Of a stretch of 64,000 nt of DNA, positions 1 through 7,679 are shown in pieces; position 1 is the first letter of the stretch, and each line of letters begins with the position of its first letter. Origin of the DNA: CAIYQJ01 sp963717255. GTDB taxonomy: Bacteria > Chloroflexota > Limnocylindria > Limnocylindrales > CSP1-4. The notes under the pieces were generated by a model that saw nothing but the letters and a program-made list of their open reading frames with translations, did no database searches and was not told the DNA's origin. The position numbers and the translations under genes are program-made. The stretch lies in contig CAVQVT010000006.1 of assembly GCA_963717255.1 (NCBI GenBank), positions 62,001-126,000 on the forward strand, read 5' to 3'.

Positions 1-366
1 GGCTCCTGCGTCTACATGCTCCGCTGGCACGCGGACGTCATCGCGTTCCTGCACGCGCACGAGCGCGCCCTCGCGAACCGGGACGTGTGGCTCTTCCAGA
101 GTGGTCCGCTCGACGACCTCCCGGAGACCCGCGATCGCCCGCTCTCCGTCCCGGTCCAGGAGATCGCCGCCCGGATCGCCGTCCGCGAGCACGTGATCTT
201 CGGCGGACGACTGGAAGACGGCGCGGCAGGCGCGCTGGAGAGCCTCTTCTCGCTCGGCGGGCTCGCGGGCGACCACCGCGAGTGGCCGCGCATCCTGGCG
301 TGGGCGGACGGCGTCGCGGAGGAGATCGCGATGCGGCGAGGGGCAGCGGTCCTGGTCCCGGCCTGA
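1..366 (+). CDS. Flavodoxin-domain protein, C-terminal part (5' end outside window)
   Basis: The gene enters from the left edge already open; 121 residues up to the TGA at 364-366 are visible. The fragment starts GSCVYM and continues with RWHADVIAFLHAHE, VWLFQSGPL and HVIFGGRLE, a pattern I recognise from the C-terminal half of flavodoxin-like domain proteins (the menaquinone-dependent protoporphyrinogen oxidase/HemG-like group): an SxVYM loop, an alpha helix, then the WLFxSGP strand. Such proteins bind FMN and act in the cytoplasm as electron carriers or small oxidases. The FMN phosphate loop would be upstream of the window, so substrate and exact family cannot be told. The gene is followed by about 290 bases without a gene, so it probably ends its transcription unit. 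Confidence 0.6.
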   Translation, partial: GSCVYMLRWHADVIAFLHAHERALANRDVWLFQSGPLDDLPETRDRPLSVPVQEIAARIAVREHVIFGGRLEDGAAGALESLFSLGGLAGDHREWPRILAWADGVAEEIAMRRGAAVLVPA

Positions 367-659
367 CGTCCGGCGCAGCGGCCGATCCGGGTCGCGTCTC
401 GACCGTCCGGGATCGTCGTCTGACGGCTCGATCACGGTCGCTCGGAGACCTGCGGGTCGGACGGCCGTTCCCTCGACCCCGCGCGCGCGTCGATGAACCG
501 CAGCCAGTCGTGCAGCTCGACCGCCCTGCGGCCGCCCCAACGGACCGTCGAGCGTCGGGTATCGTCCTCGACGCGGGGTGATGCTGACGTCACTTCTGGC
601 GCCACCGTGGTGGCGTCAGGTGCCATCGGATGGCATCAAGCGGCGTCATCCCCGTTCCC
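367..659. other. Gene-free stretch before tRNA-Ser; contains palindromic octamer cluster
   Basis: No frame here has a convincing start, codon pattern or recognisable product. The right part (579-648) carries several palindromic octamers described separately. The left part (367-578) shows nothing I can interpret. Confidence 0.6.
579..648. promoter_or_regulatory. Cluster of TGnCnTCA-like palindromic octamers (possible operator)
   Basis: Five related 8-mers occur in 64 bases: TGACGTCA at 585, TGGCGCCA at 597, TGGCGTCA at 611, TGGCATCA at 631 and CGGCGTCA at 641. The first two are perfect palindromes. The stretch also forms the hairpins CGCCAC/GTGGCG (600-605 with 610-615) and TGCCATC/GATGGCA (621-627 with 629-635), and TGATGC at 579 mirrors GCATCA at 633. 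Closely spaced short palindromes of this kind are typical operators of ribbon-helix-helix or AbrB-type antitoxins, but no such gene is next to it; the next feature is a tRNA. Confidence 0.35.
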
Positions 660-746
660 GGAGGGGTGCCGGAGTGGTTGATCGGAGCGGTCTTGAAAAC
701 CGCAGGGCCTCGCGCCTCGTGGGTTCGAATCCCACCCCCTCCGCCA
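660..746 (+). tRNA. tRNA-Ser (anticodon TGA)
   Basis: Class II cloverleaf with acceptor GGAGGGG (660-666) pairing CCCCTCC (736-742), discriminator G, encoded CCA (744-746), long variable arm and anticodon loop CTTGAAA with anticodon TGA. T-arm GGGTTCGAATCCC. It reads UCA/UCG-type serine codons. Confidence 0.97.
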
Positions 747-822
747 GTGGTCCGCAGACGCCGCGCCTCCGGTGTCTCCGGCGAACGTCAGGGTGGCGCC
801 CCCCCGGGAGGTCGCGTCCGCC

Positions 823-1674
823 GTGATCGTCGAGATCGATCACGTCCTCGTCGCGGTCGCGGATCCTGACGGTGTCGCCGCCGACCTCGCGGCGACGCTC
901 GGCCTCCTCCCGGCGGGCGGCGGGGTCCACGAGGCGATCGGGACCCGGAACGCGCTGCTCTCCCTCGGCGGGCCGTATCTCGAGCTGATCGGCCTGACGG
1001 ACGACACGCCGGCGACGCGCGAGCGGGCGCTCCGCCATCCGATCGGGGCGGCCGTGGTCCGGGCGCTCGACGGTCTCGCGGGCGCGGGGGAGGAGGGCGC
1101 GGCGGCCTCCGCGGCCGCGGACGGCCCCGCGCCCTGTGCCTACGTGACCGTCGCTCTCCGATCGGACGACGTGGCGGGCGACGTCGTCCGGCTCGCGGCC
1201 GCAGCCGGCACCGGCGCAGGGATCGTCACGTCCGATGTGAACCGCCGTCGGCCGGACGGCAGCATCGTCCGGTGGCCTGTCGCCTTCCCGCGGCGGCTCG
1301 GGCCGGAGGATCCTCCGTTCATCATCGAGCACGCGCCGGACGAGCCGGAGCGTGCGGCTCGCGTGGCCGGGGGCGGTCCCGCGCTCCAGGCCGTCACGGT
1401 GGCCATTGCGGATCCGGCCGTCGTCGCCCGACGGTGGGCCGACGCGTGGGAGATCGCCGCGGTCGCGGCCGGTGCTTCTGCGGTCCGGGCGGCCGACGAC
1501 CCTTCGGGGCCGGCGCGCGTTCGGCTCGCCGTCGGCCCCCATCGGTTCGAACTCGTCGCCGCGGGGCGCACCTCGGCGCCAGCGGTCGTCCTGGCCACCG
1601 ACCCGACGGGCGGCGGGAGGGGCTCGGCAGCGCGCGTCGCGGAGCGCGGAGGGGTCGTCTTCACCATCGGCTGA
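823..1674 (+). CDS. VOC superfamily (glyoxalase-like) protein
   Basis: The product, about 283 residues, starts VIVEIDHVLVAVADPDG, the usual first strand of a glyoxalase/bleomycin-resistance (vicinal oxygen chelate) fold, and has a second half beginning LQAVTVAIADPAVVARRW, so two beta-alpha-beta modules. The layout resembles the long glyoxalase-like domain family (Glyoxalase_3 type). Metal ligands are not obvious beyond the first-strand His, so no reaction is assigned. I prefer the GTG at 823, after a GGGAGG about 12 bases upstream, because it starts directly at the first strand; GTGs at 772 and 793 in the same frame are alternatives. The gene follows tRNA-Ser(TGA) and precedes a secreted cell-wall enzyme; no functional link is evident. 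Confidence 0.7.
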   Translation: MIVEIDHVLVAVADPDGVAADLAATLGLLPAGGGVHEAIGTRNALLSLGGPYLELIGLTDDTPATRERALRHPIGAAVVRALDGLAGAGEEGAAASAAADGPAPCAYVTVALRSDDVAGDVVRLAAAAGTGAGIVTSDVNRRRPDGSIVRWPVAFPRRLGPEDPPFIIEHAPDEPERAARVAGGGPALQAVTVAIADPAVVARRWADAWEIAAVAAGASAVRAADDPSGPARVRLAVGPHRFELVAAGRTSAPAVVLATDPTGGGRGSAARVAERGGVVFTIG

Positions 1675-1827
1675 GCGCCTCCGCGGCCCCGGACCATGGT
1701 CCCCCGTCGCATCGGACGTCCGGGCGGTGCCGCGCGCACCCGTCGCGGGGGCACGCTCATGCGCGTGAGGGCGTTCTGTGCCACCCTTCGGGGCCGACGC
1801 TCCGCACCGAGGATCTCGCCGACCCTG

Positions 1828-3654
1828 ATGCGAACCCGATCCCGCACCCTCTCCGCGACGGCCATCGCCGTCATCGTCGCCGCGACCGTGCTCGCCGGCC
1901 AGGCGCTCGCCCTCACGCCGTCCCAGCGTCCGCCCGCCCAGAAGGCCCAGCCGACCCGGCAGGATCCGTACGTCGCCGGCCAGCTGATCACGGTGAACAC
2001 GGACGTGCTCTCCGCGTCCGGCATGCCGGCCTGGGCGATCGACCAGTACCTCGCCGCCCACACGAAGCTGCCGCCGCTCGGAACCGCGTTCCTCGCAGCG
2101 GAGCGCACGTACGGCGTCAACGCGATCGTCCTCGTCGCGATCGCGATGCACGAGTCCGGGTACGGCACCTCGGACATCGCCCGGATCAAGAAGAACCTCT
2201 TCGGGTACCACGCATACGACCGCGATCCGTTCCTGTGGGCGGAGGCCTTCAGCACGTACGCGGAGGGCGTGGACGTCGTCGCCCGGTACATCCGCGACGG
2301 CTACCTGGTCCCGGGCGGCAGCTTCTACACGGGGTACCGGACGCTCCGCTCGATGAACCTGGCGTACGCCTCCTCACCCGTCTGGCAGAACGGCGTCGTG
2401 GGACACGCGAACCGCCTGATCCGCGAGGTCCCCACGCTCGCGATGCGCAAGCTCAGGTTCGGCGCGGTCCGGTCGCCGGACGCCCTGCGCGCCGCGACCG
2501 TCTCCGACCTGACGGTCCGCTGGACCGCCGTGAAGGGCGCGACGATCCCGTCCGGCATCCGCTTCTCGACCCGCTGGACCCCGGTGTCCATCGTCGAGAC
2601 CGCCGTCGCCCTCCCGCGGCGGCCCGGCGATCCGACGTGGCTCACCGTCGCCCGCGCCACCTCGGTCCCCGGCAGGCTCACCCTCTCGGTGAAGGCGCCG
2701 GCGACGCCCGGGCTCTGGCGACTCGACCTGGATCCGCGCGACTCCGACGGCGGCGAGCTCCCCGCGTCCGACCACCCGCGGATCGCGTCGTCGATGGTCC
2801 GGGTGCATGCGCGCGGCGAGGCCGTGCTCGCGCTGGGTGCGGGCACGGATGACGTGCTCGTGGCGACCGTGCGGTCGTCCGGGCCGGGCACGATCCGCGC
2901 CGCCGCGGAAGAGCCGTCGCAGGAGCTGGAGGCCTGGGCGATCCCCCTCGACGACGCGACCGCCGCGGTCCGTCTCGCGTCGGTCCGCGTCACCGACGCG
3001 ATCGGGCAGACCGCCGTCTCGCTGAAGGTGCCGCTGGCGAAGGCCGCGCTCCCGGCGCTGGTCGTCCTGCGGCTGACGGGCTCCACCGCCAGCCGTTCGG
3101 TCCCCGCCGTCGTCCTCGTCCGCCGCGGAGCCTCCGGCAGGCCGGTCGTCACCGCCCCGTGGATCGTCGACCCGCGGACCTCCCTGGTCACCGACCGGGT
3201 CCCGTCCGAGCCGGCGCCCGTGGACGTCGTGGGCACCGGAGTGCCCGGCGTGCTGGGTGTCCGTGTCTCCGCGAAGGCGATCGACCTCATCGCGACACCG
3301 CTCCCGGACGGCTCGCCGGTCCCTACGCCCACCCCCAGCCCCGCCGGCGTCTTCGCCGCCGACGCGTCACCCGCCGCAGCCTCTCCGGCACCGGGCGCCG
3401 GCGCCCCGTCCGCGGATCCCGCCACCGCGCTGAGCGGCAGCCGGATCGTCATCCGCACGATCGCGGTGACCGGGCCGGCACGGCCGTCCCTGGACGCCGC
3501 GTACATCCCCGCCCATGCGAGCGGGGCGCTGCAGCTCTCGATCGACGGCCTGGGCCCCGGCGTGCGCCTGGTCGTCGCGTGGCTGCAGCCGGAGGGCGGC
3601 GCTCCCACCCCGTTCTGGGCCGGCTGGCTCGAGGTCGCCGGCGACGCCTCCTGA
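1828..3654 (+). CDS. Secreted glucosaminidase-domain protein (peptidoglycan hydrolase)
   Basis: About 608 residues. From the ATG at 1828 the protein begins MRTRSRTLSATAIAVIV, a typical Sec signal peptide ending near VLAGQALA. Residues about 75-190 carry a beta-N-acetylglucosaminidase domain: LAAERTYGVNAIVLVAIA, then MHESGYGTSDIAR with the probable catalytic Glu near residue 109, and NLFGYHAYD. This family cuts the glycan strands of peptidoglycan outside the cell. The remaining 400 residues are low-similarity beta-rich segments and a Pro/Thr/Ala linker (PVPTPTPSP), perhaps for wall attachment. An in-frame ATG at 1759 has a better GGGG ribosome site, but would place the hydrophobic core too far from the start. 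The gene stands alone upstream of the trp promoter. Confidence 0.75.
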   Translation: MRTRSRTLSATAIAVIVAATVLAGQALALTPSQRPPAQKAQPTRQDPYVAGQLITVNTDVLSASGMPAWAIDQYLAAHTKLPPLGTAFLAAERTYGVNAIVLVAIAMHESGYGTSDIARIKKNLFGYHAYDRDPFLWAEAFSTYAEGVDVVARYIRDGYLVPGGSFYTGYRTLRSMNLAYASSPVWQNGVVGHANRLIREVPTLAMRKLRFGAVRSPDALRAATVSDLTVRWTAVKGATIPSGIRFSTRWTPVSIVETAVALPRRPGDPTWLTVARATSVPGRLTLSVKAPATPGLWRLDLDPRDSDGGELPASDHPRIASSMVRVHARGEAVLALGAGTDDVLVATVRSSGPGTIRAAAEEPSQELEAWAIPLDDATAAVRLASVRVTDAIGQTAVSLKVPLAKAALPALVVLRLTGSTASRSVPAVVLVRRGASGRPVVTAPWIVDPRTSLVTDRVPSEPAPVDVVGTGVPGVLGVRVSAKAIDLIATPLPDGSPVPTPTPSPAGVFAADASPAAASPAPGAGAPSADPATALSGSRIVIRTIAVTGPARPSLDAAYIPAHASGALQLSIDGLGPGVRLVVAWLQPEGGAPTPFWAGWLEVAGDAS

Positions 3655-3669
3655 CCGTCTCTCGCGTTT

Positions 3670-3699
3670 GACACGTCGGTCGGACCGCCCATAGACTCG
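3670..3699 (+). promoter_or_regulatory. Promoter of the trp operon
   Basis: TTGACA (3670-3675) and TAGACT (3694-3699) with an 18-base spacer. Transcription would start near 3706, a few bases before the T-box Stem I. Confidence 0.7.
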
Positions 3700-3711
3700 C
3701 GGCCACATCGC

Positions 3712-4019
3712 GAAGAGCGGGCTGTGAACGGGACGAGTACCCGTCGCGGCGTCGGCAGAGAGACCCGGCGGCTGGTGGAAGCCGGGGCGGCGGCGGCGGC
3801 GAATGGACCCGGGAGCCTCCGGACCCAACGAGCAGCGGGGATCGCCCGCCGGCTCAAGTAGGCTCCGGCGCAGAGCGCCAGCGTTACAGGGCAGCGCCGA
3901 TCGGACGGTGGCATCGCCGCCGGGCCCGTCGGTCACGGAGAGCGGCGTCGACGGACGCCGAATGCGGGTGGCACCGCGGAAGGCCTGGCCTTTCGTCCCG
4001 AGGGACGGAGGCCTTTTTT
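3712..4019 (+). promoter_or_regulatory. Tryptophan T-box riboswitch (tRNA-sensing leader of trpE)
   Basis: The leader ends with the T-box core AATGCGGGTGGCACCGCGG (3961-3979) and an intrinsic terminator, GGCC..CGTCC/GGACG..GGCC (3987-4013) followed by six T (4014-4019). Upstream, Stem I shows AGAGAG (3758-3763), GGCTGGTGGAAGCC and the specifier context GCGAA-TGG-ACC with TGG at 3804-3806, the codon for Trp. T-boxes bind a tRNA by its anticodon at the specifier and, if it is uncharged, by its NCCA end at the TGGN bulge, which stabilises an antiterminator. Here the bulge is TGGC (3969-3972). The tRNA-Trp gene at 61477 has anticodon CCA and discriminator G (GCCA end), so it matches at both contacts. 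Low charged Trp-tRNA should therefore allow read-through into trpE. Confidence 0.93.
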
Positions 4020-4065
4020 CTTGCGCCGGGCGGTGCCGGTGCCCGCAGGTCCGGAGGGAGCCACG

Positions 4066-5718
4066 ATGCCGGTCACGAACCCGCTCAGCCTCGGCGAGGT
4101 GCGCCGGCTCGCCGCGGGCGCGGACACGGTGCTCCTTCGTGCCGAGCGCGACGCCGACCTCGAGACGCCGATCGGCGCGTTCATGCGCCTCGACGACGGC
4201 GGCCCCGCGTACCTCCTCGAGAGCGTCGAGGGAGGGGATCGACTGGGGCGATACAGCTTCCTGGGGGTCGGGCCGCGCCGGATCCTCACCGTGGACGGCG
4301 ACGGCTCACGCATCCAGACACGACCGGTCGAGGAGTCGCGGTGGGACGCCTCTCTTCCCGTGGAGGACCTCCGTGCGGCGGACCCGCTGGACGCGCTTCG
4401 CCGGTTCGTGCCGCGACGGCGTGTGGAGCCGCTCGCCGGCATGCCCCGGTTCATCGGAGGGGCCGTGGGTGCCCTGGCATACGACGCGGTCTCGACCTTC
4501 GAGCCGACGGTCCCGCTCCCGGACCGCGACCCCGTCGGCGTCCCGCTCGCGATCTTCCTGGAGTCCGACCTCGTCCTGGTCTTCGACCACCTCGCGCACA
4601 CGCTCTCCGCCATCGCGTCGCTCCATGTCGAGGCGCCCCGCATCGAGGAGCGGTACCGGATCGCGGAGCGAGCCATCTGGGAGGCGCTCGAGCGGACCGC
4701 CCGGCCGGTCGCGGCGGAGACGGCGTTCCGCGGCCCCGACCTCGACGCCGGGCCGGGGGAGGCCGACGGCACGATCCCCGGGATGCCGGACATCCCCGAG
4801 AATCGTGACGGAGGAGACCGACCCGATCGGGCGGATCCGGACGCGGACGCCCGGGAGGGACGCGCCAGCCTGGGACGCGACGCGTACGAGCACGCGGTCG
4901 TGGTCGCGAAGGAGGCGATCGCCTCGGGCGAGGCGATCCAGGTCGTGCTCGCCCGACGCCAGACCGTCGACCTCCCCACAGGCACGGAGGGCCGGCCGGT
5001 CGACGGCCTCGCCGTCTACCGCGCGCTCCGCCGCGTGAATCCGAGCCCGTACCTCTTCTTCGTGCGGACACCCGGCCACGACGTCGTCGGCGCGAGCCCC
5101 GAGCTGCTCGTGCGGGTCACCGGGCGCAGGGTCGCGACGCACCCGATCGCCGGCACGCGCCGGCGCGGCGCCGACGAGGCCGAGGACCGCCGCCTCGCGG
5201 AGGAGCTGCAGGCCGACCCGAAGGAACGAGCGGAGCACGTCATGCTCGTGGACCTCGGGCGCAACGACCTGGGGCGCGTGGCCGAGCCGGGCAGCGTCGC
5301 GGTCACGAAGTACATGGAGGTCGAGCGGTACAGCCACGTCCTCCACCTCGTGAGCCACGTGGAGGCGAAGCTCGCCGACGGCCGCGATTCGCTCGATGCG
5401 CTACGGAGCGTCTTCCCTGCGGGGACCCTCACCGGCGCGCCGAAGGTCCGGGCGATGCAGCTGATCGCCCGCGCCGAGGGCGAGCGCCGCGGGCTCTACG
5501 GCGGCGCGGTGGGCTACCTCGGGTACGACGGCGACCTCGATACGGCGATCACGATCCGCAGCGCGGTCCTGAAGGACGGGCTCGCGCACATCCACGCGGG
5601 CGCCGGGATCGTGAAGGGCAGCGACCCCGCGTCCGAGTTCCGGGAGACCGAGGCGAAGGCGGCCGCGATGCGGCGTGCGATCGACGCGGCCGGCGCGGGC
5701 GTGGAGGCGTCGTTGTGA
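4066..5718 (+). CDS. trpE: Anthranilate synthase component I
   Basis: 550 residues. TrpE converts chorismate plus ammonia (delivered by TrpG) to anthranilate, the first committed step of tryptophan synthesis. The N-terminal part carries the LLES feedback-binding segment; the catalytic chorismate-binding domain shows HPIAGTRRRG, DLGRNDLGRV, RYSHVLHLVSHVE, FPAGTLTGAPKVRAM and IHAGAGIVKGSDP. An acidic insert around residues 225-275 (Asp/Gly/Pro-rich) separates the two halves. The ATG at 4066 has GGAGGGAG at 4053-4060; a TTG at 4021 lies in the terminator tail and is rejected. The stop overlaps the trpGD start by 4 bases (GTGA), so translation is probably coupled. Expression is governed by the T-box upstream. 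Confidence 0.95.
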   Translation: MPVTNPLSLGEVRRLAAGADTVLLRAERDADLETPIGAFMRLDDGGPAYLLESVEGGDRLGRYSFLGVGPRRILTVDGDGSRIQTRPVEESRWDASLPVEDLRAADPLDALRRFVPRRRVEPLAGMPRFIGGAVGALAYDAVSTFEPTVPLPDRDPVGVPLAIFLESDLVLVFDHLAHTLSAIASLHVEAPRIEERYRIAERAIWEALERTARPVAAETAFRGPDLDAGPGEADGTIPGMPDIPENRDGGDRPDRADPDADAREGRASLGRDAYEHAVVVAKEAIASGEAIQVVLARRQTVDLPTGTEGRPVDGLAVYRALRRVNPSPYLFFVRTPGHDVVGASPELLVRVTGRRVATHPIAGTRRRGADEAEDRRLAEELQADPKERAEHVMLVDLGRNDLGRVAEPGSVAVTKYMEVERYSHVLHLVSHVEAKLADGRDSLDALRSVFPAGTLTGAPKVRAMQLIARAEGERRGLYGGAVGYLGYDGDLDTAITIRSAVLKDGLAHIHAGAGIVKGSDPASEFRETEAKAAAMRRAIDAAGAGVEASL

Positions 5719-7679
5719 TCCTCGTCATCGACAACTACGACTCGTTCACCTTCAACCTGGTCCAGGCGCTCCAGGCCGCGGGCGCCGACGTGCGCGTCGT
5801 CCGCAACGATGCGATCGACCGGGCGGGCGTCGAGGCGCTCGCAGGCGACCCGGCGGCCGATCTCCGTGGGATCGTGATCTCGCCCGGCCCCGGCGACCCC
5901 GACGGCGCGGGCGTGAGCATGGACGCGATCCGGGTCGCCGCCGAGCGCGGCATCCCCGTCCTCGGCGTCTGCCTCGGGATGCAGTCGATGGGCGCCGCCT
6001 TCGGCGCGTCGATCGTCCGCGCGCCCACCCTCGTCCACGGCGAGGCATCCGCCATCGCCCATGACGGACGGGGTCTGCTCGCGGGGCTCTCTCCCGGGTT
6101 CATGGCCGCCCGGTACCACTCTCTCGCCATCGATCCGGCGACGCTCCCACCCTTCTTCGTCGTCACCGCGACGGCCGAGGACGGCACGGTGCTCATGGGG
6201 ATCCGTCATCGGACGCTCGCCCTCGAGGGCGTCCAGTTCCACCCCGAGTCGGTCCTCACGCCCGAGGGGCCGCACCTCCTCGCGAACTTCCTCCGGCAGG
6301 CGGGTGAGGGGGAGGCGGGCATCCTCGACGCCGCGACCGGCACCTTCGCGACGCGCGGGCTCACCGACCCGGGGTCGCCGGACGAGCCCGGCCCGCACGA
6401 CCCACCGGTGGCTCCCGCGGAAGCGCCGCCCGAGTCATTCGGCATGTCCACGCCCGCTCCGGCGCCCCCGCCCGCGGCTGCGGCGCCCGCCGCGTCGGCG
6501 GAGGCGATCTCGGAGGCCCTCCACCGGGTCGTGGACGGGGAGACCCTCTCGTTCGACGCTGCCCGCGCCGCGATGGGAGCCGTCATGGACGGGGCGGCGA
6601 CCCCGTCCCAGCTCGCGGCGCTGCTCGTGGCCCTCCGGATGCGTGGCGAGACCGTGGACGAGCTGGCCGGCTTCGCCGCCGCGATGCGCGACCGCGTCGT
6701 CCGGGTGGAGGCCCCGGCAGGCACCGTGGACACCTGCGGCACCGGTGGCGACCGCAGCGGCACGTTCAACATCTCGACCGCCGCGGCGTTCGTGGTCGCG
6801 GCGGCCGGCGTCCCCGTCGCGAAGCACGGCAACCGGGCGATCACGTCGAAGTCCGGCTCGATGGACGTCCTCGATGCGCTCGGCATCCGGATCGACCACG
6901 ACGCGACCTCCGCGGCGGCCGCGCTCCGCGAGGACGGCTTCGCGTTCCTCTTCGCCCCGTCGTTCCACCCCGCGATGCGCCACGCCGGCCCGACGCGTCG
7001 CGAGATCGGCGTGCGGACCGCGTTCAACCTGCTCGGCCCCCTGACGAACCCCGCCGGGGCGCGGCGACAGGTCATCGGAGTGGGCGCCGCGGAGGCCGCG
7101 CCACGACTCGCGGAGGTCGTCCGCAGGCTCGGGACCGACCGGACGCTCCTCGTCCACGGCGCAGGCATCGACGAGATCCCGCTCGACGGCAGCGGCGTGG
7201 TGTTCGACGTGACGCCGGGCGGCGTGGAGCGGCGACCGGTGGACGCCATCGCACTCGCGGGCCTCGGCATCGCCCCGGCCGCGACCACAGACCTCGCCGG
7301 GGGGAGCCCGGCCGAGAACGCCGCGCTCGTCGAGGCGGTCCTGGCCGGTGAGGCCGGACCCCGCCGCGACGTCGTCCTCCTCAACGCCGCGGCCGCGCTC
7401 GTCGCCGCCGGGCGCGTGCCGGACCTGCGCGCGGGTGTCGCCCTCGCCGCCGCGACGATCGGCACCGGCCGCACGTCGGACCTCCTCGCCCGCCTGCGCG
7501 CCGCACGGCGCGCGCACGAGGCCGCGACCACGACCACCGCGCCGGCCACGGCGAACGCGGCGACCACGGGCGAGCCCTCCTCGACCGCGAACCGCACCGT
7601 CGCCGTCTCCCCACCCGGAGCGGCCTCACCGCCCGACGCCGTCCCGTCCGCCAGCGCCTCGAACGGAGCGCCCCGATGA
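5715..7679 (+). CDS. trpGD: Fused anthranilate synthase glutaminase and anthranilate phosphoribosyltransferase
   Basis: 654 residues in two enzymes. Residues 1-200 are a class I glutamine amidotransferase: ILVIDNYDSFTFN at the start, GVCLGMQ with nucleophile Cys86, and VQFHPES with His176 and Glu178. It feeds ammonia to TrpE. After a Pro/Ala-rich linker, residues about 262-600 are TrpD, which joins anthranilate to PRPP: DTCGTGGDRSGTFNIST, AKHGNRAITSKSGSMD, GPTRREIGVRTAFNLLGPLTNP and the late GIDEIPL segment. The last 60 residues are low-complexity Ala/Thr/Pro. TrpG-TrpD fusion is known from enterobacteria. Start GTG at 5715 overlaps the trpE stop; the stop overlaps the next start (ATGA). Confidence 0.94.
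   Translation: MILVIDNYDSFTFNLVQALQAAGADVRVVRNDAIDRAGVEALAGDPAADLRGIVISPGPGDPDGAGVSMDAIRVAAERGIPVLGVCLGMQSMGAAFGASIVRAPTLVHGEASAIAHDGRGLLAGLSPGFMAARYHSLAIDPATLPPFFVVTATAEDGTVLMGIRHRTLALEGVQFHPESVLTPEGPHLLANFLRQAGEGEAGILDAATGTFATRGLTDPGSPDEPGPHDPPVAPAEAPPESFGMSTPAPAPPPAAAAPAASAEAISEALHRVVDGETLSFDAARAAMGAVMDGAATPSQLAALLVALRMRGETVDELAGFAAAMRDRVVRVEAPAGTVDTCGTGGDRSGTFNISTAAAFVVAAAGVPVAKHGNRAITSKSGSMDVLDALGIRIDHDATSAAAALREDGFAFLFAPSFHPAMRHAGPTRREIGVRTAFNLLGPLTNPAGARRQVIGVGAAEAAPRLAEVVRRLGTDRTLLVHGAGIDEIPLDGSGVVFDVTPGGVERRPVDAIALAGLGIAPAATTDLAGGSPAENAALVEAVLAGEAGPRRDVVLLNAAAALVAAGRVPDLRAGVALAAATIGTGRTSDLLARLRAARRAHEAATTTTAPATANAATTGEPSSTANRTVAVSPPGAASPPDAVPSASASNGAPR

Noticed and set aside
646..2211. 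A 521-codon open frame on the minus strand
   Set aside because: It lies opposite the VOC and glucosaminidase genes, has Arg/Asp-rich random composition and no domain; long antisense frames are expected at this GC content.
3655..4019. Trp leader-peptide attenuator instead of T-box
   Set aside because: No short frame with Trp codons was found, while the T-box core sequence and Stem I elements are clear.
4021..4065. TTG at 4021 as the trpE start
   Set aside because: It follows the terminator T tract directly and lacks a ribosome site; ATG 4066 has GGAGGGAG.
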